DNA of 64,000 nucleotides from Endomychus coccineus (lineage: Eukaryota; Arthropoda; Insecta; Coleoptera; Endomychidae): assembly GCA_958510875.1 (NCBI GenBank), contig OY294067.1:151354962-151418961 (forward strand), read 5' to 3'. Position 1 is the first letter of the stretch; each line of letters starts with the position of its first letter. Under the pieces are notes generated by a model, which worked only from the letters and a program-made list of their open reading frames with translations, did no database searches and had not been told where the DNA came from. Below are positions 12,404-23,385 of the stretch, piece by piece. Both the position numbers and the translations under genes were made by a program.

Positions 12404-12869
12404 GTCCTCGAACTGCGTGGCCAAAATAAAACCGAAGATTCTTTGATTCGAAAAAAAGTTGATGAGCCTTTTTACTTTTGCCTCAAGTGTCTTGTTTACC
12501 CGGTAGGGGGCTTCAAAATTGCAAAAATAATTTTGTTTTTTCAGTATAACTTGAGAACTTTCACAATATTTAGCAAGTGACTTACTGTTAATAATGGCCA
12601 TTTTTGAGAGTGGAGCACAGAGCCTTAGAGACCATAGAAATGGCTCAAACTTGAGGATGAAACGGGAAAAGTGTCCAGAACTTTTTTGTGGTCAATGTAA
12701 TTCACTCGATATTCTTTATGTAGATAGCTTACTAATTTTACTTGATTAAAATACCTTGGTTGCCTTTGCTTTTCTAATGTCATTTTGGCATTTGAAGAAT
12801 TTATTCTCAAAACTGTCAGTTTTTGCTTTGCTTTCCGTAAAAATTTTATAAAATTATGGCTCAAAATTT

Positions 12870-12870
<1 letters not shown>
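12401..12870. other. Spacer insert between (TA)n tracts, unrecognised
   Basis: It begins GGGTGTCCTCGAACTGCG, a start reminiscent of many arthropod repeats that open with GGGTGTCC. It has no counterpart in the right arm. ORFs 12320-12601 and 12625-12864 (minus) show no family resemblance. It is probably a mobile-element fragment, but no terminal repeat or duplication can be shown. Confidence 0.4.

Positions 12871-12909
<39 letters not shown>
12871..12909. repeat. (TA)n microsatellite
   Basis: A TA tract directly abutting the left end of the perfect PLE palindrome. Confidence 0.96.
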
Positions 12910-12912
<3 letters not shown>

Positions 12913-12969
12913 GAACTGGATTCTCGGGTATTGATCCGCGTTGTGTGGTTTCGGTCCTCAAAAGGACCA

Positions 12970-13018
12970 ATTTCACGACGTTTCGGCAAAGTCGCATTTG
13001 CCATCTTCAGGTGATTCG
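12970..13018 (-). ncRNA. Hammerhead ribozyme-like motif (minus-strand arm)
   Basis: A reverse-complement copy of the 13084-13133 motif: CTGAAGA, stem II GGCAAA/TTTGCC, then CGAAACGTC, with stem I TCAC/GTGA. It is identical to its mirror partner. Confidence 0.6.
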
Positions 13019-13083
13019 ACCGTAGAGTCTGGAAAATCTAGGCGAACTAGATTTTCCAGCCTAGATTTTCCAGACTCTACGGT

Positions 13084-13133
13084 CGAATCACCTGAAGATG
13101 GCAAATGCGACTTTGCCGAAACGTCGTGAAATT
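13084..13133 (+). ncRNA. Hammerhead ribozyme-like motif (plus-strand arm)
   Basis: CTGAAGA at 13092-13098 fits the CUGANGA core (position 7 is free). Stem II is GGCAAA/TTTGCC around loop TGCGAC. GAAA then follows, and ACGU can form the very short stem III of minimal hammerheads, placing the predicted cleavage after GTC at 13125. Stem I is TCAC/GTGA. Minimal hammerheads with short stem III are known from Penelope-like elements. Cleavage here is untested. Confidence 0.65.
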
Positions 13134-13220
13134 GGTCCTTTTGAGGACCGAAACCACACAACGCGGATCAATACCCGAGAATCCAGTTCTACACATTACG
13201 TCCGCGAGAACCTAAGAAGA

Positions 13221-13409
<189 letters not shown>

Positions 13410-14570
13410 CAATCCTACACTTTGAGGACCTAAAACTGCAAGGATCCTACACTCCGGGGACGACCCCAAAGTGCAAGCCATAGTTTAGGTCAACCTATAC
13501 TACACTTTGGGTACGAGGTCCCCAAACTGTTGGATTCTTAAATATCGTACACTTTGAGGACATTTTACTAATTTGTTCATGTTACAGTTTGAGGACTCGA
13601 ACATTTTCTGAAATTTTGAGATGTTAGACTGTATGGCCTAATTAAATCTGTCTATCTATAAAATTATTACTCAATTTTAATTCCCTCACAATACGTAGTA
13701 TATAGTGTAAGGGACAAAAACAAATAACGAACTTTTCCTGATATATCCGATTTGAGCATTTTTGAATCGATCTAGACTATTTTTGAAATGATGTATGTAT
13801 GTACGAACGTACGTATGTGCCTGCGTGCGTGCGTAACTCACTGTGGAGACGACTGAGCCGTTCCTATTGGTCGTATAGATTAGATTCGGTTTTTCGAATG
13901 GAATTATACTATCTTATCGAACCATAAATACAAACATGATTTTCTGGTTATAACTATATATCACACGCAAATATTTAACTCGCAGAACTTTCTGAAATTA
14001 TTATTTTAAGATTCAAGTGACGCCATTGATATAACGTTACTTTCTATGTTATGTCTTTACTCTGTAGCAAATTTTATTAGTTCATATGACAGCAAGTATC
14101 AATATAAAACACAGTGTTGTGAAATACATCATAATTTCGATGTGACAGAGTAAAATACAAAGTGATTTCATTAGCGGTTTATAAGTCATCACAAGCTTTT
14201 AATTAACTTGCCTTGTTTATCTATCGATCTATCTATTTGTACGTTCTGGTGAAATTTGGCAGGTTTTAATCATTCGGGTGACGTGTTATGACACATGTAT
14301 AAAAAGAAAAAGCAAGATGGCGTCTCCAAAATGACGGGCGGGTCTTGTGATCATAGTACGATTCTATTCAAAATTAGTATAAGGGGGTTTTTGTAGTCAG
14401 CAGTAGCATGAATTTTCAATCAAAATTTGAAGATTCTAGATGGCGGACGAGTTGTGTGATCATGGTCCGATTCTTCTTAAATTGATATGTGGGGTTTGTA
14501 GGGCCGTAGGTTATACTATGTAAGTCAAAATTCAAAATTTCAATATGGTGGCTAAAATGGCGGACGTTTT

Positions 14571-15195
14571 GTGAATACAGTCCGGTTCTATTCAGAACTT
14601 GTATATGGGCTTTTTAGGGTCGGAAATAATGATTTATTATTTCCTTTTGTTACACTTTAATATGAGAGCTTGTCCTGATAAAATTTATCACTTCTGATTC
14701 CATCTTCTGATATATTTTCTGTTCCTACAATCATATACATTTGATCCGCAGAAATGTCCGACAGCTAATTTTCCAACAAAATAAAGGAAAGTCATGTGAT
14801 CTATTGTTCACAGCTCATTAAACTGTATATATATATTTATGATTACACGATGAACCTTCCTTTCCATACTAAAATTGGAGGATTTCATAGTGATTAGTGA
14901 TTAGTAAATTTATCTTTCATTTTAAGATTTATTCGCTTGGAGAATTTATGTTACTAAGTTACTATAAGAAAATTGTAGATGTTAGAAACACATCTTAGTC
15001 TTCTTCTAAAACCTTCAGAGTTAATTCCTATAATTCATCGAAAAAGATCAACCATAGCAGTTTCGAAAAAAATCCACAGCAAAAAAATATATGTAAAACC
15101 TGATATAGGTACAGGGTTCTCCTTATAATTACTATTCTTGAAACAGAAGGATTGTGAGTGATAGATAGCCTTTTTTTCAAGGTAGTAATGTATAG
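14571..15195. other. Right-arm-only segment
   Basis: The left arm passes directly from the equivalent of 15195 to the equivalent of 14571 (near 9602). This segment is therefore a right-arm insertion or a left-arm deletion. No terminal repeats, duplication or coding sequence stand out. Confidence 0.5.
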
Positions 15196-15619
15196 AGAGA
15201 CTTGCAACCTATGACTGACCAATCCTACAAGGCAAATTAATAAATGGTTAATATATACATGTACAATGAAATGCTTCATTGGTAAGATCTTTCAAATGTT
15301 GGGTTGAACAGATGGAACACGGTTATCCTGTTTTCAGATATCAACAAACCAAGCATCGTATTTTGTGAAATTGGGCTTTCTGTCGAATTTTATTCTACTT
15401 ACCAAAATGAGATCACAAGAGATACTTGTTCCTGATGACATATTTTGACATATGTCGAACGTGCGATCTGCAAATCTCTAATTTTGGGGATATTCAACCT
15501 TAAATAATCAAATGATGTAGATGGAACATTTTCTGTGATGTTATTAAATACTGAAAATGTGAGATTGACATGAAGAAAATGAATCATATGTATGTTTCAA
15601 TTTATAATAGGGTTTTGAG

Positions 15620-15760
15620 GTTGTCCAGTCTATCAACGTTAACTCCACTCATTAGATACCCCCACAGATAAAATCGAGTGGGGCCAAGTACAGTTACTTT
15701 GTCATTCTATAATTCCTGGTCGACCCCTTCATCTGATTGGAGAGGGAGTGTCCAGAAAAT
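15620..15760 (-). pseudogene. Second mariner-like remnant (right arm)
   Basis: Mirror of 9050-9190. The LAPLDF-type block survives in broken frames. It is inactive. Confidence 0.5.
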
Positions 15761-15899
15761 TTGTAGTTTACACCATCTTGCTGGTTTTGATTCAATAAAT
15801 TTGGGAACAGAAGCCTTAGTTGAGGAATGTCATCTGTCTAGTTGCCATTTATGAAAAAAACTAAAACTAGTTGACTCAAATTGAGAACTTCGGTATCCA

Positions 15900-16780
15900 T
15901 CATTAACTTCCTGACAGTAATGCTACGCATGGGTGCTGCTTTGAATTGAGTTTTTCTACTACATAAGAGGTATATCGGCAATTTTTTGTCGAATCTGTAA
16001 TTGAGATCTTGTGTGATCTATTAACGTACACCCGACTTTTTTGATACCTCCAAAAATGAGTGGTGCCAAGTTTGGTTACTTCGCCGGCTATCCTATACTT
16101 CCTCGACGACTGATCCATTGGTTTGAGAGAGTACCTAGTGTTAGCAAAAATGTCTAAAGTTAAAGGTGTGTTGGTGCATCATTTTCATGTAACTATATTT
16201 CCTGGTTTCGATTTAATGAATTTGGAAACATACGCCTATGTTGAGACATGATATTTTCCCTCAATAGATCTAAATAAATCTCTATCAATGAAAAAAGGTC
16301 CCACAATATTGTTGGCGCTAAATCGCAGCCAAATATTTATTTTTTGGGAATACTGTATATGAACCTGATCCATTTAGTTCAGACTATTATCAGCCCAATA
16401 TCTACAATTGTATCTTTCAACATAACCGTTCAAACAAAATACTGCTTCATCCGTGTAAAAAATTTTTGAAACAGAATATGGATTAAAATTTTTTTCATCA
16501 TAACTTCGTGAATTTAGGTTCTACGATCTCTCAATTCTTACAGTAATTACATTTTGTGAAGATAAAAGTCTTTTTGATTATTTTTCAAACTGAGCGTCGT
16601 CGACACATGTTATGGCTTAGAGCTAATTGTCACACGGACCATTGTCTACTACATTAATTGAAACATTCAACAAATTTTCGTCATTGGTTCTTGTCTTCCT
16701 AATTTTGAACGATTCTTAACACTGCCTGTCTCTCTGAATATTTTCACCATTTTTGTAACAATTGCCTAGTGATGTTTTTA
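15900..16780 (-). pseudogene. Mariner-like transposase pseudogene (right arm, longer copy)
   Basis: Mirror of 8343-8900, but it keeps about 280 bp more of the amino-terminal region (16490-16770). There, phrases such as NGENIQR and RKTRTNDENLLNV match the helix-turn-helix and linker part of mariner-like transposases. It continues with FYTDEAVFCLNGYVER, RYWADNS and the IVGPFFIDRD block, and ends near KSRVYVNRSHK. Multiple stops and frameshifts. Because the left arm lacks the amino-terminal piece, the deletion there came after the palindrome formed. Confidence 0.75.
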
Positions 16781-17162
16781 TTCAGATGTACTTTATTGAA
16801 TACTCGACATACCTGAGCAATACACAGTCACAGTTTCCAACAATTGTTGTTAGTATAGTAGTTATTTCTGCTTCAGTTAAATATATCTTAATTCCATAAG
16901 AAAATTAAGCAAACTGGAAATTCACAAATTTTCATTAACATTTATCAAATTTAATCAAATACTTCATCCGTTGTTTCATAGTCTACAAAATGGAAAATGC
17001 ATCTACCCCGAGAGGAAGACTTTTTAGCAATCCGTTTTGATCTATTTTGAAAATTGAAAAAATCCATTTCTGACGATGATGAATTAAAGCACTGTTGCAT
17101 GAATTCAATACGCAAAAAAAATCCAATTAGGATTTAGTAAAGAAATGTCAATGTCAATTTTA

Positions 17163-17635
17163 TTAACATATCTCGAAACTATTATTATAGAGAGAATTGT
17201 GATTTTGAATATTAAAACTTTCAGGAATTATTTGCCATGTTCCAGTAAGTATCTTAATCCTAATTATGATTGTGAAAGAGTTCAGAAGAATGTTTAATTC
17301 ATCAAAATGACATGAAAGGCTGCATATATTCAAGAGGAAAATTGATAATTTGCTATTTGTAAAGTATGTTGATCTTATTATATACGATCCTAGATTAACT
17401 GTATCAATGTACAAATAATTTTCAATAATACTGGAGACATTTTTAAATAATATTCGGAAGTATTATTATGAATCAGGTCAGTGGAACTGTTCCATAAAAC
17501 TCGGCTACATTTAAGGGTAGGTACCTGACCTTGTATGTTGATTTCAAGTTGTTTATTGCCGGGAACTATGAAACAGATGATTTGGCTTGAATTATTAATA
17601 CCTTGATCGTCTTTGTTGTTACCGAAAAGGAGCAA
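17163..17635 (-). pseudogene. LINE endonuclease fragment (right arm)
   Basis: Mirror of 7413-7888, with LSIFLLNICSL, HFDELNILLNSF and ILTGTW. The same Glu-to-Gly change in the TETW motif is present in both arms, so the element was already dead when duplicated. Confidence 0.68.
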
Positions 17636-18167
17636 TATTCATCATGCATTTCTAATTGTGTTTGAATGTATTCAAAATTGTCCCAAATGATCTCAATATT
17701 ATCTAATCAGGATTATAATTTTAATTTAGCTTTAGATTCCTGGAATGAATTGACCAACGTATTGTATCTTGATCCATCAATTGACTGCATTTTACTCTGA
17801 TACTCATATATTTTATTGTAATTTCCATATCGGACTTTTTCATTTTTATAAAAAATATAATAAAAAACCAGAAAAGAATAATAAAGTCATATAACATCTT
17901 TTTTTTGTATCACCTTATAATGTTTAGAATACCGACGTTCCTATGAAAATATAAAATGATACATAATTATCATAATGTATTATGGAGTAATGATTTATAT
18001 AAAGAAAAAATATTTAAAACTACCGTCAGAAATATTCTGTTGAACTTCCGCTAGTGTATCTAGTTTCATGGTCAGATTTTTTGATATCTGTATACTAAGA
18101 TGAGGATATGTATGCACATATTCTATCTGATCAATGAAATTACGCTAGTTGTCACATATGAACAGGC

Positions 18168-18800
18168 TGGCTAAATTTCGATATTTTAATAGGAAATCTC
18201 CATGAGTATAAGAAAGAGTTATAAAAAATTAACCTCTCGATCTCTTTTTTCGAAAAAATGTTCATGTTGAAATGAAACTTGGCTATCGTCTTTTGTTTCA
18301 TTTGAGAGATCTCAATTTTTCGAGTTTTTGTTTTTCTGGTATATCTCAGTTACTTATGGAATTGGGGAGGAGTATTTCATCAATAAAGCATTTTCTAAAT
18401 GACGTAAACCTACTATTTGGAGTTTTGAGAATTATTATATGAACACCAGATCTAGTAAAAATGTTGAAATCGACTCAACATTATACATATATTTGGAATG
18501 GGAAAAAATTATTATGATTTTTTTTTGGAAAAAGTGACTACTCCACTGCATTCCATTTGTGAGAAAGACTCGACAATATAGAAACTATTTCAATCCAAAT
18601 TCATAAATAACTGAAAAACAAGAACTCGAAAAATCAAGTCTTCTCAAATAACTCGAAAACAAAAGAAGAGAGTCATTTTTCGATTTCACCATTGCCAATG
18701 TTTCAAAGGGAGAGATAGAGGATGATGGATTCGTTTCTTTCTACCTCGTATACTTATCGAGAATCCCTATTAAAACATCGACATTTAGCTACATAAATAC
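18168..18800. mobile_element. Foldback MITE-like element (right arm copy)
   Basis: Mirror of 6244-6882 with comparable terminal inverted repeats and internal ACAAAAACTCGA-type pairing. Point differences only. Confidence 0.62.
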
Positions 18801-20062
18801 GAAATATGTATATATAAATGCTGATTGACGAAGTTTGTACCTGAACACTGTTCAATCTGGCATTGTTGGAAACAAATTTTCCAGAATCACTCTTAGGTAA
18901 CACAATGGAGTGTTTCCAAATGAGAACTCCACATGAATGTTCTCAATTTCATTCCGAAATAGTTTCAACCAGAGTAATATGCTGTGATTCTACCTACTTT
19001 TTGTTTGTTACTAATTACTATGTTGAGAAGTGAAGAGTCATTGGAAATTGGAAAATTCCAGCTACCTAGATTCCAGCTACCTAGATATGTAGGCATTATT
19101 GTGTGATAAACCTTTTGTGAAATTTATGAATGAATATTATATGTATGGCAAGTCCAGTGACATTATGTTTGAAAGTTTTTAATCTCATTGTTAACGGCTT
19201 AATCTTATGCTAACATGGATAGTTTCCTGGATATTTCAAAAAACTTTGGATGAAGATGTGTTTGATTATGACAAAACTAATAGTAAAGTGCATCTTTCTA
19301 TTAATGAGTTGTAGATTATACCGTGTGCGTAACTGTTTCTACGTACCGAAGATAACCTTGTGTTTTCTTTGGTTTTTGTTTTTAATACTTCGCCATAACT
19401 TTATTCTGTAAATTTATAAGTAATAATTATTCAAACAATTTGTCATCGGTTTAAAGGAATTGAACTCGTTGTCACCTTTGAATTTTTACTGTTTTCAATT
19501 GTTAATCTCACGTTGAGGTTGAAAAACAATTCCGAATTGTTCCTAGCATAATATTCAATTGAAAATTCTCGTTTGATGTATTAATTACAGCTACAATTGA
19601 TATAATTACGTGAGGTGTTAAAGGGGTTATGTGTGTGGAGTTTTATCCTTTATTAATGTGTATTCACAGGGATTGTTTTCATCTATACTCATTTAATGGA
19701 TTATTTTATTTATTTTTTTGATATTGTCTGGGATTGTTCTATATACACAATAGTTAGCCTTGTGAAATTGAGAATTACAAAAGATTTGTTTTCAATAACA
19801 ACTGATAATATCTATCTTTCAATCAACTATATAATTTTATACTTCAACCCAATTCATATAAACATAATTCTTATATTGGATCATTTAATTTATTTAACGG
19901 AGAATCAACATCCAATATGTGTTCCCTTAGTTGGAGGAACAAATGAATTTATATTTTTGTAATTTATTATTTGTAAATTATGATGCATCCCTATTCTTAT
20001 GACTTGGAAAGTGCACTGCAAAAGGTAGCCTGTTCATCAAATTAGAATTCCAAAACGAAACC

Positions 20063-20076
20063 TAATAATCATAATA
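20063..20076 (+). repeat. 14-bp target-site duplication, left copy
   Basis: TAATAATCATAATA, repeated exactly at 20568-20581. The left arm of the giant palindrome shows the corresponding empty site near 4910-4925 with a single AT-rich copy. Confidence 0.85.
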
Positions 20077-20159
20077 ATACAGATTCTTGACCCAGGTATG
20101 AATTACATATAAATTCTCGGGAAATATGTCACATTAACACTTATGCTTTATATTTTCTT

Positions 20160-20201
20160 GTCTTTACGTACGTTTCGGTCACACGACCATCATCAGAAGA
20201 C
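20160..20201 (-). ncRNA. Hammerhead ribozyme-like motif
   Basis: On the minus strand: GTCTT, CTGATGA, stem II GGTC/GACC with loop GTGT, GAAAC, then GTA as candidate cleavage triplet, then AAGAC closing stem I with GTCTT. All core positions match the canonical CUGAUGA...GAAA. Confidence 0.7.
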
Positions 20202-20471
20202 ATATTATGTCTAAAACTGGATTACTTAAAACTAATTGTATTAAACAGAGCGTCCTTATCGCACCAATTTCAATTAAAATGCACACGTCGCCGAAACGAA
20301 CAATCGAAACGATTCTTGATATTTTATAATTACGACATTGAGGTAATATGGTTTCGATTATTCGTGTTTCTGTTCGTTTCGGCGACGTGAGCATTTTGAT
20401 TGGAATTGGTGCGATAAGGACGCTTTGTTTGATACAATTAGTTTTAAGTAATCCAGTTTTAGACATAATAA

Positions 20472-20512
20472 GTCTTCTGATGAAGGCCGTGAGACCGAAA
20501 CGTACGTAAAGA
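20472..20512 (+). ncRNA. Hammerhead ribozyme-like motif (one stem II mismatch)
   Basis: The mirror of 20160-20201, with an intact CTGATGA at 20477-20483, GAAACGTA and stem I GTCTT/AAGAC. Stem II reads GGCC/GACC, so one pair is lost relative to the partner copy. Confidence 0.6.
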
Positions 20513-20567
20513 CAAGAAAATATGAAGCATAAGTGTTAATGTGACCTATTTCCCGAGAATTTATATA

Positions 20568-20581
20568 TAATAATCATAATA
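20568..20581 (+). repeat. 14-bp target-site duplication, right copy
   Basis: An exact repeat of 20063-20076, followed by GAAGAATTC as in the uninterrupted left arm. Confidence 0.85.
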
Positions 20582-21049
20582 GAAGAATTCAAAATTTAAA
20601 TCAATTTAATTTAAAAGATTCTTCCTAGTTTTTGATTTTACCAAATTCATTATAGAAAACAAACGCCCAACGCAAAATTTTCCAATAGTGATTTTGGACA
20701 AAAATCAAGCACAAATTATCTTCAAAGAAACCTGCGTCATTTCAGTTAATCCGGATATCACTGTTATTACATGATTGTTATGGATATTTGGAATTCCCTT
20801 ATGGCGATCTTAGATGAGTAGTTCCGTAAGAGCTGGGTGTATAACCCTATCTTATCCTCAATTTCGTTCCAGAACTAAGTTTTCGATCTTCATAGATTTT
20901 CGTACACCTAATTATATGTACTTTATATGCTTTCGTTCGACCTTTTGTAAACTTCGGGAATTTGTAAGTAATTGCTTGTGCTTCACTTCGGTACTTATTT
21001 ATTCCAAGATGTAGGGAAATAGAAAGGGCATTTTTTGGAAATCTCACGT

Positions 21050-21650
21050 AGACTGTAACTTCTTTCAGATTAGAAGCTCAAGTTTGCAAAATTTCATTTA
21101 GATCGGTGGTGACTTCAAGGGGTGAGCAATGGAGATGAGAAAGATTTTTCGAAATATAATTTGAACAGCGACTTTCCTTTTGGTTTGGAGGTCAAGTCCG
21201 CAAAATTTCATCACGATCGGTTTCTTCGTGATCTTATGCAGAAAGTTAATTTCTCTCTGATTCGAAGGTCAATTATTCAAAATTTCATCAAAGTCGGAAA
21301 TGGTTTGCTCTGAGGGGTGGAAAAGGGAATTGGGGCTGTTTTTTCTAAATCTCATCTAGAAAGTGTTTCGAAGGACAAGTAAGCAAAATTTCATCAGGAT
21401 TGGTACTTATCTGCTTTAAGAAGGGGGAAATGGGAATGCGCTAGTTTTTCCGAAATCTCATGTACTCAGTAATTTTCCTTTTGTTAAGATCAAGTTTGTA
21501 AAATTTTATAACGATACGGTACTTTGCTGCTTTAAGAGGTGGCAAAGGATATTGGGTTATTTTTTTCAAAATCTCATGCAGACTGTGACTCGTCGTGTTT
21601 GGAAGGTCAAGTGTGCAAAATATTATCAAGATCTCAATCAAATATATATA
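21050..21650 (+). repeat. Diverged ~110-bp repeat array (right arm copy)
   Basis: The same GCAAAATTTCATCA-core units as 1-560 in direct orientation and 3780-4440 inverted. One unit is more complete than in block 1-560 (about 21485-21555). Confidence 0.8.
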
Positions 21651-22312
21651 TAGATATAGATATAGATTTATATAAAATACAAACATTCCTCTATGCATAT
21701 ATACCAGCTTAAATTCTCGGCGTTGGCTGGAACAGAATTTAACACTGACAATTTTTTCCAGTCATTATACGTAGTAATCCAACAGCTAGCGATGACGGCC
21801 TCATATTTCTCTTGGTTTTGCTGCGTTTCATTTCAATTGCGTTATCTCATAAGACAATGACTTTCCTCTCGTTTTAGAAAAACTGAGCAAAATCTGATCA
21901 AGTTCAGTACCTACTTATCTGATTTGGGGTTAGACGAGAAATGAAAATATTTCTGGAACGGCTGATTCTAGCAAAATCAGATTTTATGATAATCACGGAA
22001 AGTACTTGAGACTACAGCTCACTTCATTCTCGAAGATTTCATTCACACCGACATGAAGAATAAATTTAGACCTCTTAAATAAAAATTATTCTCTGTGAAA
22101 GTTTCTAATGTGACATTGCTTGAAGGTTTTTTTATAATTGTTGAACAAAATGAAGTTTTCGATTTGCATAGGTTCCCACCACACTATAAATAAGACGTAT
22201 AACCGAATAAAGTTTCTATAGTCAATACACTTTGGGGACGTCTTTTACCGTATAAGCTGTATAAGTTGTATAAAGTGTATAAATTATACGAGTCCCCAAA
22301 ACTGTAGGATTG

Positions 22313-22314
<2 letters not shown>

Positions 22315-22388
<74 letters not shown>
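22315..22388. repeat. (TA)n microsatellite
   Basis: A pure TA tract between the arm end and the PLE foldback, at the same arm position as the TA tract at 1257. Confidence 0.96.
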
Positions 22389-22392
<4 letters not shown>

Positions 22393-22439
22393 ATGTTTTC
22401 TTGGTATATTGGTTCGTATATATACTGAAAATAAAATAA

Positions 22440-22485
22440 AAATTCTGTTTGACGTTTCGACAATGTTTATTGTCTTTATCAAAAT
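22440..22485 (-). ncRNA. Degenerate hammerhead-like motif
   Basis: TTGATAA in place of CTGANGA, stem II GACAAT/ATTGTC with loop AAAC, then CGAAACGTC. Two invariant core positions (C3 and G8) are changed, so self-cleavage is unlikely. Confidence 0.4.
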
Positions 22486-23274
22486 GTGAATTAGTGTTTC
22501 CTTGTAATTTAGAAAAGAATAGATGATTTCGATTAATGAAATGCGTCTGCAGCCGACTTGTGTTTTAAGATCCAATTAAAACTGCAGAAAACATTGGATC
22601 GGTTGTGTGTGAAAGAGTAATGTATGGCTAATTTGAAATGAATTGAATTTGATTAAATACAAGATATTTTAAGATTGTACAATTATAAATATCTATGATT
22701 ATTGTATGAATTAGTTATTCTATGATAAATAACACTTCCGATCTATCATAATCAACTATTCAAGTTTAAGATAATTCTATGGAATTTAACATCAAAATAG
22801 TTACTCATAATGTCATAATTAAATAATACTTTATCTTTTTTAGGTTGAATTTTAAATAGACAAGTGGAAAGTGGCACTTCAAACTAATAAAATTTTGTTA
22901 AGTTTGAATTAGATTATTATTGAAGTGCCACTTTCCACTTGTCTATTTAAAATTCAACCTAAAAAAGATAAAGTATTATTTAATTATGACATTATGAGTA
23001 ACAATTTTGCTAAATTCCATAGAATTATCTTAAACTTGAATAGTTGATTATGATAGATCGAAAGTGTTATTTATCATAGAATAACTAATTCATACAATAA
23101 TCATAGATATTTATAATTGTACAATCTTAAAATATCTTGTATTTAATCAAATTCAATCCGATTCAATGTTTTCTGCAGTTTTAATTGGATCTTAAAACAC
23201 AAGTCGGCTGCAGACGCATTTCATTAATCGAAATCATCTATTCTTTTCTAAATTACATGGAAACACTAATTCAC

Positions 23275-23320
23275 ATTTTGATAAAGACAATAAACATTGT
23301 CGAAACGTCAAACAGAATTT
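23275..23320 (+). ncRNA. Degenerate hammerhead-like motif (mirror copy)
   Basis: Identical in core to 22440-22485, on the other strand; CGAAACGTC is at 23301-23309. The same two core changes mean these predate the foldback or were copied with it. Confidence 0.4.
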
Positions 23321-23385
23321 TTATTTCATTTTCAGTATATATGCGAACCAATATACCAAGAAAACATACAAATATTACAAATATC

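Larger units (their letters stand above)
12910..13194. mobile_element. Perfect head-to-head palindrome of a PLE leader
   Basis: Arms 12910-13041 and 13061-13194 read as perfect reverse complements, with a 19-bp spacer that itself holds part of the arm (CTAGATTTTCCAG). Each arm carries a hammerhead-like core, a hairpin and the ACAACGCGGA block, in the same order as the leader of the PLE at 58491-59640. It lies in the spacer of the giant palindrome and is flanked by (TA)n. Perfect arms argue for recent formation, gene conversion or selection. The two 62-aa ORFs here are mirror images and not genes. Confidence 0.75.
20077..20567. mobile_element. Palindromic PLE-derived insertion with hammerheads
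   Basis: 491 bp of imperfect inverted repeat centred near 20336. Each half carries TTCTCGGGAAATA, then GTCTTTACGTACGTTTCGG with the hammerhead core, then the CACGTCGCCGAAACGAA-type inner segment. It is present in the right arm only and bounded by a perfect 14-bp duplication, so it moved as a unit after the giant palindrome formed. It contains no ORF for a transposase or reverse transcriptase and must be non-autonomous. A single half of the same family is at 55015-55245. Confidence 0.8.
22387..23385. mobile_element. ~1-kb PLE-type foldback
   Basis: The ends are inverted repeats (TTTGTATGTTTTCTTGG against its complement near 23375), and homology runs to a short loop near 22885-22918, giving arms of about 480-500 bp with small indels. 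Each arm holds CGAAACGTC preceded by a GACAAT/ATTGTC hairpin, as in PLE leaders. The two ORFs beginning MDLKTQVGC (22222-22575 and 23185-23520) are mirror images of arm sequence. One end abuts (TA)n; no target-site duplication is clear. Confidence 0.7.

Noticed and set aside
12941..13161. Two similar 62-aa ORFs on opposite strands
   Set aside because: They are the two halves of a perfect palindrome read in mirror orientation, overlapping hammerhead and hairpin sequence.
20097..20567. 20-kb palindromic insertion as a classical DNA-transposon MITE
   Set aside because: A 14-bp AT-rich duplication and hammerhead cores fit PLE-type insertion better than the 2-9-bp duplications of common DNA transposons.
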